From Syngnathus acus (Eukaryota; Chordata; Actinopteri; Syngnathiformes; Syngnathidae): a DNA stretch of 64,000 nt. The translations under genes and the position numbers were made by a program. Positions within the stretch are counted from its first letter, which is position 1. Each line of letters begins with the position of its first letter. The notes under the pieces were generated by a model. It searched no databases. It saw only the letters and a program-made list of their open reading frames with translations, and was not told the origin of the DNA. Shown piece by piece: positions 1 through 12,617 of the stretch. The DNA is taken from positions 8,061,000 through 8,124,999 of the forward strand of contig NC_051098.1 of the NCBI RefSeq assembly GCF_901709675.1, in the 5' to 3' direction.

Positions 1-3000
1 ATTCTTCTTCCACATGTCATGCAAGTTAGGCAGTCATACTTCACTTATGACAGCAGAATAGCACTCAGCTGAATGCAGATACCTGCCCAAGTGGTTTGAG
101 GACCACATCTTTTAAGGACCAAAATGCGCCATAATTTTATTATAATCAGATACATAATTAAATGATTGCTCAAATGTGTATATCAGTTTCCATTGGAGAA
201 ACAAAAGTGATCATTAAATAAGTAAAAACATCATTACTCAAGTGTGTCATGAAATCCTTAAAATTGGGACAAAACATAAATAAATGCAAATCCCACCCAC
301 GAATTTTGTTCCGTGAGCTTGGGAGATCAAATAAATTAAAAACGCAATGCAACGTTAGAATAAAATAGCAAGTTAATTAACAAACAACACATTTAATTAT
401 GCATTTATTAATGCATTTATTTAATTATATTTTTATTCATTTATAGGTGGTTATAGCTTTGGTTCTCCTCACAGTGTAAAATGAAATACAGAGTTAAGAG
501 TTATTTTGAAGGAGGTATTTATTTATTTAACATTGGTCCCTGTTGATAGATGTCTGCCTCCAACTGAGAAACTTTTGAAAACAAGAGCTATACAAATATA
601 CTTTATGGACATTGGACATGTTTTTTTAATTTTTTTATTGCATTACCCTCCTATCTAACACCTACTAACGTGAGTGACAAAAAAAACAAAAAAAAAACAT
701 TTGCAAGTAATTAACAGCATAGCAACAAAATCCTGTCAATAGCTCGAATGGATTTTCATTAGGGGGAGCAAAGCAGTTCTTAAGTGGTAAACTTGACCAT
801 TATCAAATCACATTACATTAAAATGAAAGCATTGTCTCGTTCCATTAGGAATAACTTGCTAAGCACCATAAACATCTGAACGTCTTGTGCACTGCGGATG
901 GGGTCGCTTTCTGTCTTTCCACTCTCACTCGCTCTCAAGTTCACAGAAAAAAAAAAAAAAACGGTGTCATGGGTATGCATTTCAACGAGATATTAAAATG
1001 CACAATGCTGCTGTGCACTACATTATGTCCTTGGTTTCATATTCGAGCTTAAAACTGTGTGCATTAGTGTTGCTAAAAGTCTACTCTATTCTTCACAGCC
1101 TCGTGCCTTTATTCAAATTTAATATAGAGCTAACCTTGATATGTGCATGACGTCATTAAAATGTTATGGCTATTGGGTTGGTTTTACTTTTCGTGCTGCA
1201 TTTTAAGAGAATTTGCATTATAAAAAGTATCTTTGCGCTGTGTGTGGTTATTGGAATTCAATTATGATTCTGAAATTATATTAAACACTATTTTCAAGGT
1301 GCAATCACGTCAGTGTCTACTGGAAATCGATTAGCCAGGAAAAAGATCTCACTTCTTAAATTCATCTTTATTCTTCATTAATGAGGTCACAACTCCATTA
1401 ATTTATCTAAGATGAATGCTATCACATGATTTGGCAGGCGCTGCTGCTTTAGTTTGCGACAAAGCTCGGCATTGAACCAGTAAAAGTCTGTGCGTGTAAA
1501 TGATAATGTCTAGTCACAGGTACAGGAATTAAAATGGCAACTTGCTTGTTCCTTAATGGTGAACTCATTTTACTGATTTCACAGAGCCGTTTATTTATCT
1601 TGCATGGATGACGTCCTTAGCAACTACTTAAGGCACGGTGCCTATTTGAGACATATTTAAGGAAAAGAAAATTTAGCCAATGAAGGTCCTGAGTAAAGTA
1701 AGTGAGCATCATCCTTTGCTCTAAAAAAATAGAGGCCACGTCCATAGAAATCCAAACTGGTCACCATAAAGTACACACGTGACCAAGCGTGTTGGAGAAA
1801 ATGGCAGAGCATGTTGTGATTCATAGGAAACTCTTGAGCAATGAAATATCAGAAGGGGTCTCAGAAGCTGAAAAGCCAAAAGACATTTATTGCTCTATCT
1901 TGGAAATGGATTTCACTATTCATTACCCCGTGGAGCAACAACATGACTTTTAATGCTGAATTATTGCAGCATGACTTGTCCTATCCATCTTTCCTTTCAA
2001 TACTGAGCGGTAAAAAGATGTTGGCCACTGCAGCATCTTTGTCCCTCCACGTGAATGCTACGCATTGTGTAAGGTCACTTAGTCTGCTTAGAAAATGGCA
2101 CCCCACTGAGAAAATTTACTGAGAAAAATCTGTCCTATTCAGTGAAGCCTTCTGCATTGGTGTGCTGCAAATACGTTTTTCTAGATTATTTGTGTGTGTG
2201 TGCACAGCCTAGCAACCTATCCAGCCAGCTAGCTAGAGGAGCTTACTATATTTCAAGGATCTAACTACAACAGCATTTACTTTGTCACTTTTTTTTTTCC
2301 AAAGTGAGCTGGATAGTAAAATAATGCAGTGTGATGTATCTTTGGTTGCGTCGTATCAGATTGTCGCTGTGGGCAACATACCCCCATCTGTTGGCATGAA
2401 AGCAACAGATGGACCTGACAGGGAATCAGACATGGTGGCTGTGGCTAGGGTTGGGGGGGTTGAAGAGGTGCCTCTCCATAAAGCAGAGGGCCACAGAGGA
2501 GACATCAAGGCCGACATGAGGGGAGGAAATGTGTGAGGAAAGATACTTTGCGTTGTCAAGAGTGGTGACATGAGACACACAGATTCATGCTGCAAAGGGC
2601 ATGTTAAATGGAAGCTTTTGGGTTTTGGATTGTGCTCTTATCATCCCGGCTGCAACCATTCTTGCTTAGAGGCAACTACAAGCACGCACACGCGCGTGTC
2701 CTCCTGTCTGCTTCACTCCAAAAATCCATCACATTTTGATAACTGCTCTCCTATTGGTGGCTGTAAACTTTGTATCCGGCTCAGACAGTGCAATGCTTTA
2801 TCAGTGTATCATCAATTCGATTAGTCCAGAACACATTCATGAAGCAGTTACAGAGTTGTCTCCTGCCATGTATGGATGGTTTAGCACATTTATGAGTATT
2901 ATTACTTTTCTCTTATCAATGGTTGCTGGGCTTGCTCCTGTTGCACTAAAGGTGCAGTAGAAAGATTAAATTGTGTTTGCGATCAGGATCAGTTCAATTT

Positions 3001-5563
3001 GTTTTTTTTCTTTTATTGGAAAATAAACGTTCTTATAAAAGTGGAAGCCAGCGCTTCTTGATGACTGCCTAAAATGCATTCACATATCATTTCCTGAGTT
3101 ACAAAACATAATTTATCATATTAAACATGTAGCAGCTGGCACATTATTCAGCAATTACACTGTAAATCACGGACGACTGTGCAGCATGACAGTGACTGCA
3201 CACTGCTCCCGATCACTGCCCATCATGATGGGATTGGGTGGGTGTTAAATTTGAAGCACCCTCACCCTCTGCAAAGCCCCCGCCGCTTGGAGTAATACTC
3301 TGGAGTCTGGACATAGCTTGTTTCGAAATCTACACTTGTACTGTGCTTGGCTGGTTTTTATTAACGGCGCCTTTCCATATTATCCATCATTTCTATCTGG
3401 CAAAGTCCTGACACTTAATTAGATGCCACGCTGACTAGAGAACTACATTCGGGCATGCATGCAATGCTGAAGTAAAAAAAAAAAAAAAAAAAGGCAGAAG
3501 TGAAAGAAACAAATTAAGGGGGGCAGGAAATAACCATTTTGATTTTTTTAATGCATCTCCGGTGGTCAGATTTCCTCAACTGCTGATATTACACTAATTG
3601 CAGCAATGATTTCGTGTTTTAATCCCAAACAACCACTATGGTAATTTGACTGAACTTGTTTTCTCTAAATGTCAATGACTTTTCGATCGGACTGCAATCA
3701 TCACGATGTTCACCTAATGAGCATGGTGTACATCTGTCAAACACTCAGAGAGAACAAAGCTCTGGCAAAGCGTAAACATTAGTATTTTGTCAAATCGTGA
3801 CCTTAAAAGCTAACAGTAGGTAACGTTTTGCTGCAAACATTTCTGTACCATTTCTCCTTTTCAGTGTGAGGGGAAAAGACGTTTTCGTTTGTTTATCTGT
3901 GCGACTGTTTAATTGCACGGCCTCACTCATATTGCCACGGTACTACTTACTGCACAGACATGTCCCACACATTGGTAACCTACCCTGTTGCTGCGCTTCA
4001 GATGCAGATGCTGCACTATTCTTCTTACCAACTGTCACATGCTCAGTAATAAATACAGGAGACTCTTGTGATCCTCTTAATCTTTTATGTTCGCATATCG
4101 TACGGGCTGGTGCATTCAGTAAGGTGTGTTTTTCATAGCTTCCTGCAATACTATTTTGGAGTGGGAAATCGTCTATGTCCTATTAAAACACTATATCTTA
4201 AATCTTTCGGTTACAAGGTTCTACAAAGTTTTACCTGGGCATTAGACGGTCAAATGCCCAAATACCAAACGCATTCTGTGTTGCCATATTTAAACAATTG
4301 TCAGATAAAGCAAAGATTCTTAGAATATGAGGGGCTGTGAGGATTGAACAGCTTTTATTTGGCCCACGTGCCGTACTTTGGACACCGGTGCTCTTTTTTT
4401 TTTTCCCTGCAGGTGTGAAGTGTGAATGTTAACTGGTCCAGTTGTATCCGCCTCTCACCTAAAGTCAGCTGGGATAGGCTCTATTTACCAATGGCCCAAA
4501 TATGGACAAGTGATATCCAAGATGAGTGAATAGAATAACACACCCTAGAAAATATTGATTCTGAAAGGAAAAGAAAGTCAAGGCTTCTAACAAATCTGTT
4601 TGAATGTCCTCGCTGAAATCCATAAGAGTATTTATTTAATGAAGCCTCAATGGGGACTTACTTCAAATGTATGCTAGATGGAGAGCTGCATGCGTCATCT
4701 ATCAATAAACTGTCCTACTTTTACCTTCCTAGTTTGATGTCAATTTTATAGCGTTGCATACAGACACCATGCAAAGCTCTTGTAATGTAAACAGTCATTT
4801 TTATTGGCTGTGAATACCTACAGAGGTAAGCATATAAAAAAACTTCCCAGCCGTGATGTCCCTGAAGAACATGATTAATGGCATGATCTTGCCAGTAAAA
4901 TATAAATAGCATCAGCCTCAGTGCTGGATTACGATTATAGTGATGTGCAGGAGCAAAGTTAAGATGAGGGACTTTCACTATTTGCCAAAGCTTGAAGAGA
5001 TGTCCGGGAAAAAAATGCATTTATCCAACCCTCAGTCACGAAAATCTACATCAAATCGTCACATCCACAGTTTTTTTCCTGCTCATTTTTTCCAAGTGGC
5101 ATCAAATGACATAACTCAGTTTTCAGATATTCCCATTTGCCCGTGACCTATTTGATGAGGCCTCATGAACAAACAGCCTTTGCTCGGTCGGCCCAGGAAA
5201 AGATCAATAAACAAGATCAACTAGGAGCTAATTATGAGCAAATTTCTTTGACTGTGCGTGGCTCTTCATTATCGCCCTGAAGGAGTTACAAACAACAGCT
5301 TAGTGTGTTGCTCTCGGAAAATAAATTTGGAACATATGCAGTACATTTTAGACGTAATGAATAAATAGCATAACACTCTCCCTACTGTATTCTGTAATGC
5401 AGTTTCCTTGTACAGGGAAAAAAAATCCTTAACTGCCATCTGTCTTTCAACACACATCTTTCGTATTTACACACACAGATATATACTAGCTGTAATTCGT
5501 TCATGAGTTACTATTGAGCGCCCCGTGGTAAATCAAAAGGAAATACAGAATATAAATCTAAGG
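1..5563. other. gene desert, AT-rich, no gene seen
   Basis: No splice-bounded coding exon, RNA gene or recognisable protein family was found on either strand. Open frames here are under 100 codons and look like chance. The region holds short A or T runs (for example near 945-961 and 3475-3492) and a degenerate piece resembling a fish SINE tail around 4440-4530 (a stretch reading like 'agctgggataggctc'). Conserved non-coding elements could be present but cannot be judged from a single sequence. Confidence 0.6.
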
Positions 5564-5891
5564 CAGTGGTTCTTAACCTGGGTTCAATCGAACCCTAGGG
5601 GTTCGGTGAGTCGGTCTCAAGAGTTCGGCAGAGCCTCTACTGCGGAGGTCCGACCACACCTGATTTATCGTGTAAGTTTGTGATGACGCATATCTGAATT
5701 TGTGAGTTCATATATTGCGTGAGTTTTGTTTTTTGAACAAGGTGATGTTCATGCACGACTCATTTTGTGCATCAGTAAAAACCATCGATGTCTTGAATTT
5801 GAAAACAATTATTTTATTTTTCACTAGAGAGGGGTTCGGCGCATATGTAACTGGCAGGGTTCGCTACCTCCGACAAGGTTAAGAAACACTA
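5564..5891. mobile_element. hAT-type MITE (same family as the 44.7 kb insertion)
   Basis: It starts CAGTGGTTCTTAACC and ends with the near inverse GGTTAAGAAACACTA, and the interior closely resembles the element at 44,720-45,151. The 5' 'cagtgg' end is typical of non-autonomous hAT elements. No 8-bp target duplication is visible (atctaagg on the left, ttcgtatc on the right), so this copy is older or has lost its edge. It encodes nothing. Confidence 0.75.
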
Positions 5892-8210
5892 TTCGTATCA
5901 AAATGTATCAGCTGAAATGTTGCAGTTATAGTTATTAAAGTTGTCAAATAACCGTGTGGTTTGTGATTTGAAATATTCACAACTGTCATACAGAGGTCAC
6001 ATATGTTTAAACATAAGTTGCAGGATTCACTGGATTAATATGTGCATATAATATGTAACTGCTCATTTACTCATATCTACCTAGATCTATTGTCGCTATC
6101 TAGTTATGTATTTTGAAAAATCAACGTCACCTCAAGCTTGATCCCAGGTGATATTAAATTGCAAGAAAAAATAAAATAGAAATCACCCTTAAACTTGAAT
6201 GACACCCTTAAGGGTGCATTTTTGGTAGTCTACTCTCAAATTGTACAAACCAAAACAAAAGAAAGAAAATTCACACAGTGAAACCTTGAAAGTAAAATGT
6301 CCCAAATTGTACAAACCCTGGGACATTAAAAGTTTCACTGTGTGAACATTATTTTATTTTTTTTGGTATACCAGTAAAGAAAAAAAGAAAATGAACGAAA
6401 ATTTTGATGATTATTTTACTGTGATTTATACTAGCACTTATATTAATTTGTTCCTTATTGACTGAAATTTGTTGGAGCCCCTAAAGTTCAATTAGCCAGC
6501 TTTTCCATTCAAATAAAATCTGAAGGTTAAAATTGTGTGCATACATTTCCATAACAACTGCCAAAAATTACTTCATATATTAGTGTGGTTTTACATATAC
6601 CCTTGGTTTCTAATGTTCCTAATTAACATGAAGAGAATGATTTCTTTTTCTTTTTCATCTTCTTAAAATTACAAATACACATACTAATTCACCATGCACA
6701 CCTTTGTGACAGTTGCTCAACACTGTGACACACAACCGTGTCAGCGCCAATGTTTATTAATTGATGTGACGAATGGGTAAAGGAAGTGGCTGTAACCTTA
6801 GTGCAGCTTTAAACCTTGGAAGTACAAATGGGACCTTCAAGACGAACCAATTACCATCCCAAATTGAAACATGCACTTGCATATTCATTCTCCTTTGCAG
6901 TAGCAGGCAGGCGTCACACCGGCGGAGACAATAAGCTTCTGTTCAGGTCGCTGCCAATTTCATAGAGTATTCTGTCACTCCTGACTCCTCATTTAATTCA
7001 TTTTTTTGTTCCAATGAGACTTTCTCTCGAAGAGTATATTAAGTTGTCAACTGAAGAGACCCACTCCTCAGGTGGAAAGTCCTTTTCCCCCTTTTCAGCA
7101 GTGACAGTGGTGAGATGGAATGGCTTACACAAAGGCAAAGTGAGATGCAAATGGTCATTGGCTGTTTTAATCGGAGTCAATGCTTGTTCAAGATGCATTG
7201 CTATGACTGGCACTGTCCTCATTTTGGTTTCAACTGGAAATGCTCATGGAAGACTCATCATGAAGGCCTAAAAATAAGTTTCATTTTTAAGTATAAAAGT
7301 AGTTTGTAGTTTCGTAATTAGAGTCTGATTTGAGACAAACAAAAGTCTCGGGTAATGAGAGACTGACACCAGAAATGTGCTATTTACCTTATGAACTGTA
7401 TAATCCCCCAAAAATGTATTTAAATCGCTGTCATTAAAGAAAATTCTCCCTCACAATGGTGGGATGTAGAAATGGAAGCTTGGTGTTCCAACATTTGGGG
7501 CAGTTTCTGTGCCTCATTTGCAAGCCTGTTGCCACATATTCTGCACTGTATGTAATAATCTGTCAAATGCAGCAGGCAAGACCCAGGGAGCAAATACCCC
7601 CCAAAATATGATTATTTACAAAAATAGTGTGTGTGTGTGCGTGTGTGTGTGATGGGGGGATTAGGATTAGGTAAAAAAAAAAAAAGTAAAGTAAAAAGCA
7701 AATACCAGGAATAGACACATGACTGATTCAGGAACATGACAATTGACAGTAACAACAATGAAACGATGATCCAACAAAGAAAGAAAGAAACTAAAGACCT
7801 ATAAGCAAACTCACATGACCATGAGGTACACCTAGACATGACACGAATGGCTCGACGAAAGTAGATTGATGAGAACAGCTGGAAACAAATGCCTAACAAG
7901 CAAGAGAACGTGAAAAGGGACATGTGGAAAACTCTAAATCTGATCAAAGTCATGACAAAACTAATTATAGCAATAAACCCCTATTTTAAATAGGGCTGAT
8001 GATATTGTTTCTTAAATTTTGCTTTCTTCTGCATTAACGCATTCATTTATAATGCTGTGAGCAACATCGGTAAACACACACACGGAATGAAATTGTGTGC
8101 CCTTACAGAAACATAAAAATCTCTTAACATGACTTTCATAGCTGTCATCAAGCCAGAGAACATGTTGCCATGGCAACTGCATCTCTGGCACAGCCTTTGG
8201 TGACAGCCCC
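5892..8210. other. intergenic, no gene seen
   Basis: AT-rich unique sequence. It contains the nested inverted repeat at 6270-6345 (listed separately), a short GT-rich tract near 7628-7650, and open frames at about 7014-7310 that have no family resemblance or splice context. Confidence 0.55.
6270..6345. repeat. nested inverted repeat (hairpin-forming)
   Basis: An outer arm TTCACACAGTGAAAC at 6270 pairs with GTTTCACTGTGTGAA ending at 6345. Inside it, ATGTCCC pairs with GGGACAT around a loop containing 'aaattgtacaaaccc'. The string 'aaattgtacaaac' also occurs just outside, at about 6237-6250. It may be a small MITE core or a foldback element. Confidence 0.6.
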
Positions 8211-8214
8211 TCAT

Positions 8215-8279
8215 TCTCTCTCTCGCTCTCTCTCTCTCTCACACACACACACGCACACACACACACACACACACACAAA
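8215..8279. repeat. (TC)n-(AC)n microsatellite
   Basis: A CT-rich run at about 8215-8240 passes directly into an AC run to about 8279 with one G interruption. The long Leu/Ser-His/Thr or Val-Cys open frames across it are products of the repeat. Confidence 0.9.
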
Positions 8280-11200
8280 CGTGCACACACCACAGACAGA
8301 CCAGTTTGCTTTAAATCACATTGTGTCCAGGTGGGGGAGGAGCATGGAGACTTCCTAAAAGGTGGCATGAAATGCCATGTAAAGGTGACAGCTTCCTTAG
8401 ATGTCTCACTTGGCATTTAAAGCACAATGTCATGATTTACATCACTGAGAGACCACTTGTGACAACGCAATCTTCCAGTTGTGTGAACTCACACTCTTGT
8501 AACCTTGCCACCGTGAAATTGACTTCCTAAAAAGAAATGTGGAAGAATATGAGGCAACACTTGAGGGAAGGACCCTGAAACTACATGTTGGGCATCAAAT
8601 ACTTGCTTCTAGCATGGTGTCATTTAATTTATTTATTTTTTCAAATTATTCAGTCATGTTGGGCAAAGGAGGAAGGGAAAAATTCGCTAGGCAATAGCAA
8701 GACCTGAGTGCAATTAGCAAGTTACCACAAATTGTTCGAGGCTATTTTGTTAGAGTTAAACAACGTGACAACTTCTAAGAACATGAGTCATGACAGCTAA
8801 ATTAACCGCTCATCTCCCTTATTGTAATGTCACCAAACTAACTGATTTGTCGTTTGTTTGACTGAAAGCACCACCGCAAGAGAAATTACTGTAAATGTTT
8901 AGAAGAAAAGCCATTTTCTCTGCTGGGCGCACACTAGCAATGAACTCTTAAGTTGTTTGCGATTTAATCTCTTTTCCATTTATATGCTAAATCCGCCTGA
9001 AAACGATTTTGTGCCAACATCATCTTGGATGATCTTAATCTTTGTGACATATAATGGCAGTGCAGTGCTAGCAGGCGAGGGGTGGCCTGACCCATCAGTG
9101 CGTCGCTGAATGTCATGTGACCAATGGGGAATCACGAGGAGCTTGACGGACATTTTGGGTGGGCCCGCACGGGATCCACCATGGCAGAGGGTGCTGGGGG
9201 AGAGTGAGAGTAACGTCTCACTGTGGAAAGAAAGTATTCAGTTCAAGGCCAGGCAGTGTCATTTGCACAATTGCCTGTTTCACACACAAGGAATTTACAA
9301 AAAAAATTGCAGAAGATATTCAAAGGAGAAGCAAAAGAAACAAAAGTAGCTTACTAAGAATGATTAAAAGAATGTACATTGACAACAATTGAATGTGTTT
9401 ACAAGCAAAATATTTAAATGCATTTGAAAAAGTAAAAGATAAAGAATTGCTTTCTAAAATTACTGACCGTGAAATCGATTTAAATGCTTGAAAGGCTTTC
9501 CGTTTTTCTCCTAATCAAACTCATTAAGACAGAATCATGCTCCTTTATTATTCAGTGAACCTGCAGAAAGTATATTTTAGTGGAAGTCTTAACTCATTTT
9601 GCTGCTGCATACCAACATGAAATTTTAATCCATGTGCTGGAATGTCTGAAGCTTTCTCATTTCATTTATTAGGACGCAAAAGTGGGAGAAGTCCAGGAAG
9701 TGAAAGGCGACACAAGCTTCTACGATATTTATGAGCACTCAAATGGACAAGTTAAGTTTTTTATCTATAGACTAAGAACTTGTAAGAAATGTTCTAGTTT
9801 GATTCATATTTCATACACTGCATGTATATTCAGTCCCCTGAACTTGGTTGATGTGGTGACAATGGCTTTCGTTATGCACCAATGAGCAGGGCTAAAAGGA
9901 AAATGTTCATTTGAGGGTGGACAGAAAAGAATATGCAGCAGTCCAATAACTGCATTAAAAATGAATTCAGTCTTCAAGACTTCAACGTTCACACACGAAC
10001 GACAGGATTGGTTGAAGAGGGAGCAACTTGCTCATTGTTGAGCCCACCCGTGCTTCTGCATACAATAAATATACACCCGATACACTCTTGTTTATACCAC
10101 TAATAAAACAGTCAGTGTGCTGTTGTTCAAAGGTGCATCATCCAGACAAGGAGGTTGCATACCCGATAGTGGAAATAAATCGTACTCTGTTCTATAAGTG
10201 TTATTTTGTAGGAGGGTGGCTAAAACGAAATGTAGAAGGAAAACAAAATATTTAAAATTAAATTCATGAATGCGTGTTCCTATGACAACTCATGCTTTCA
10301 TGAGAATTTTGTACAAAACCTGTTCAGAAAAATCACATGCAGCGCTCATAAAGCATATTTCAGTAAATGTACTTCATTCGCTACCATTTCGTAGCTTTTC
10401 ATTTAAAAGCAACTCAATAAAATTCAAATCGTAGAATTATTACATAATATCAGGATCAAGCCTCAGTGGGTTTTCTTACTTCTTCCAGAGATAATCATGG
10501 GTTTACATTTTGTCAACAATACCATGAAAGTAAAGTTAAGTATTACATTGATACACATTTTCTGTTGAAATCAATCCCAGGTAAATGTTTCTCTTAAATA
10601 TATTGTGCCACACTTTGTTACCTTTTAGTGGAGGAACAATAATGATTGTTGCTTATCTGATTGGTTTGTTGAATCATGATATAAATATTTGTTTTAAGTG
10701 GATTATTGTTCTACATGAGTGGACAGATTGCCCTGATACCATATCCCACAAACAGCTGTTCCAATGCCATTATGTGTCTTAGTAAGTGCTGCTGTTTTGC
10801 TTAGCAATAGAGTTTAAATGAGCCATGCAGTGATCTTTTTTTTTTTCCAGATAGGAAGAAGAGTTTTTTTGAAGTTACTGTTTTCAGTTGATGTTAAACT
10901 ATGAAACTATATAAATATGAAACTATTTGAGAACAAACACAGGATATATAGAAATCATGAAAAGATTTAATTGCCACAGTTTCATACAATCTAAATGTCC
11001 TATTCTCTCGAGACCATAATATTTATATGACAGCAATACACATCTAGACTGAATGGTGAGTTATTGCGCGAGTGCTTGAGAGCTTGTAAATGGTAGTAAA
11101 CACCCATCTCTCTCATACGTGCACACACAAACACACACACTTGGAAGGTGTTTCTTTTAACAAACGAAGGCCCTGCAGCAGTCAATAAAAAGGTAATTAA

Positions 11201-11883
11201 AAAGCTTCTCTTACCGCAGGACCTAAAACACCCATTAAAAATAAGAATTATAAAGCAACAATGCAGATTGTTGAATCCACACGGTATTGGTGCAATATTT
11301 CTTCAATGGCATCATTCCCCACTTGTATAAAATGCTAACTTGAAATCGAGCTGAGTTAGCATCACACGAGCGGGGCTTTCTTAGGGCTATACTTGATGTA
11401 TTCGAATGGATTGCGGCGCTAGTTTAAAGGAATTATTCATATCAACTCTGCTCAACCTCACTAAGTTAAAATATCTGGGCTAAGAATAAGATAGAATAGC
11501 GGAAATTTAACAAAACAACAAAACATTCTCATTATCAACATGCATATTCCCCAAATTCCAGTAGATGCCTGCAGGGAACTCGTACAGGCATTCTGTTCTT
11601 TGCCTAATCAAAGTCATTAAGGATGAACATAATATTTTTGCATGGTTTTGTACAAAACAATGTATTCTGGGTCAAATATTTTAGTACTACACAGACAAGA
11701 GTAACTCAACTATAAGATTTCTGCAGATGGATAGATATACATATGCAGACGGTTTCATTCATTTGGATCAAGAAAATAAAGATACAAGAACAGCAAAGTC
11801 TACAACAATTATTTTATGTTTTTGTGTCTACTCTTAATATCTATTTTTGGCTTCTATTATTTAGCTAATTGGCAGTAGTGCAC
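8280..11883. other. intergenic, no confident gene
   Basis: Unique AT-rich sequence. One exon-like segment lies at about 9674-9753: an acceptor-like 'tttattag', an open stretch containing GDTSFYDIYEHSNG, then a weak donor 'caagttaag'. I do not recognise the peptide and see no partner exons, so it is not called as a gene. Confidence 0.5.
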
Positions 11884-12083
11884 TAGCTGGAGCCTATCCC
11901 AGCTGGCTTTGAGGCAAGAGGTGAGACTGGTTGCCAGCCAAAGACAGCAATCCAAACTACAATCACAAGATTAAATATTGCATAATGTATATCAGCTTTT
12001 AAACTCATTTTGTCCAACAAATGCTCAACTGAGACTTGATAAGCATACAGTAAAATGAACGGGTGGATAGACGGACAGATTGA
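11884..12083 (-). repeat. degenerate fish SINE tail (reverse)
   Basis: Read on the minus strand this resembles the tail of the abundant fish tRNA-derived SINE: 'cagctgggataggctcca' at the right-hand reading end and a GGAT-like stretch near 12060-12080. It is an old, diverged copy with no coding capacity. Confidence 0.5.
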
Positions 12084-12617
12084 TGTCACGGATTGGAATG
12101 GAGCAGGGCGACCAAATGCAGCTTGGACCAGGGTTTATTGAAGGGAAAAGGTAGTTGGAAGGTAGGATAAGGGGAACAAGCCAACAGAACCGGCAACCTG
12201 ACATAACTTAACGGGACTGACCGACAAGGCTGGCAAACAAAACAGAACTGACAGAAACGTGAAACAAGAACCGGCAAACTAACATAACTTAATGGCCAAA
12301 TATCAACAGGACTGACCGACAAGGCTGGCAAACAAAAACAGAACTGACAGAGATGTGAGACAAGAACCGGCAAACTGACATAACTAAACGGCCTAACAAA
12401 TATCAACAGGACTGACCGACAGGGCTGGCAAACAAAAACAGAACTGACAGAGACGTGAGACAAGAAATAATCCAGCAGGGAGTGAGGGGCAGACAGGATT
12501 TAAATACACGGCAGGTAACGAGAGGCAAGTGAGGGTGATTTCACTGATTGTGAGGTGACACAGGAGGGGAGGGGCGACGCGAACAGAAACCATGGCAACC
12601 GGGGACGAGACGTGACA
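12084..12617. mobile_element. non-autonomous element carrying a ~95-100 bp minisatellite
   Basis: TGTCACG at 12,084 and CGTGACA at 12,611-12,617 form short inverted ends, flanked by ACAGAT on the left and an overlapping ACAGAT on the right. Inside, a unit starting 'ggactgaccgacaaggctgg' recurs at about 12,214, 12,309 and 12,409 (periods 95 and 100 bases), giving nearly three copies. Similar repeat-bearing elements are common in fish, but I cannot assign a family. Open frames across it merely read the repeat. Confidence 0.55.

Noticed and set aside
2282-2960. Overlapping 74-93 codon frames on both strands
   Set aside because: Mutually overlapping, no family resemblance, no splice structure.
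8012-8416. 134-codon minus frame
   Set aside because: Its length comes from crossing the (AC)n/(TC)n microsatellite; no family resemblance.
12086-12463. 125-codon frame and a possible repeat-spacer (CRISPR-like) array
   Set aside because: The repeat unit is conserved throughout with no unique spacers, in a eukaryotic mobile element; the frame only reads the minisatellite.
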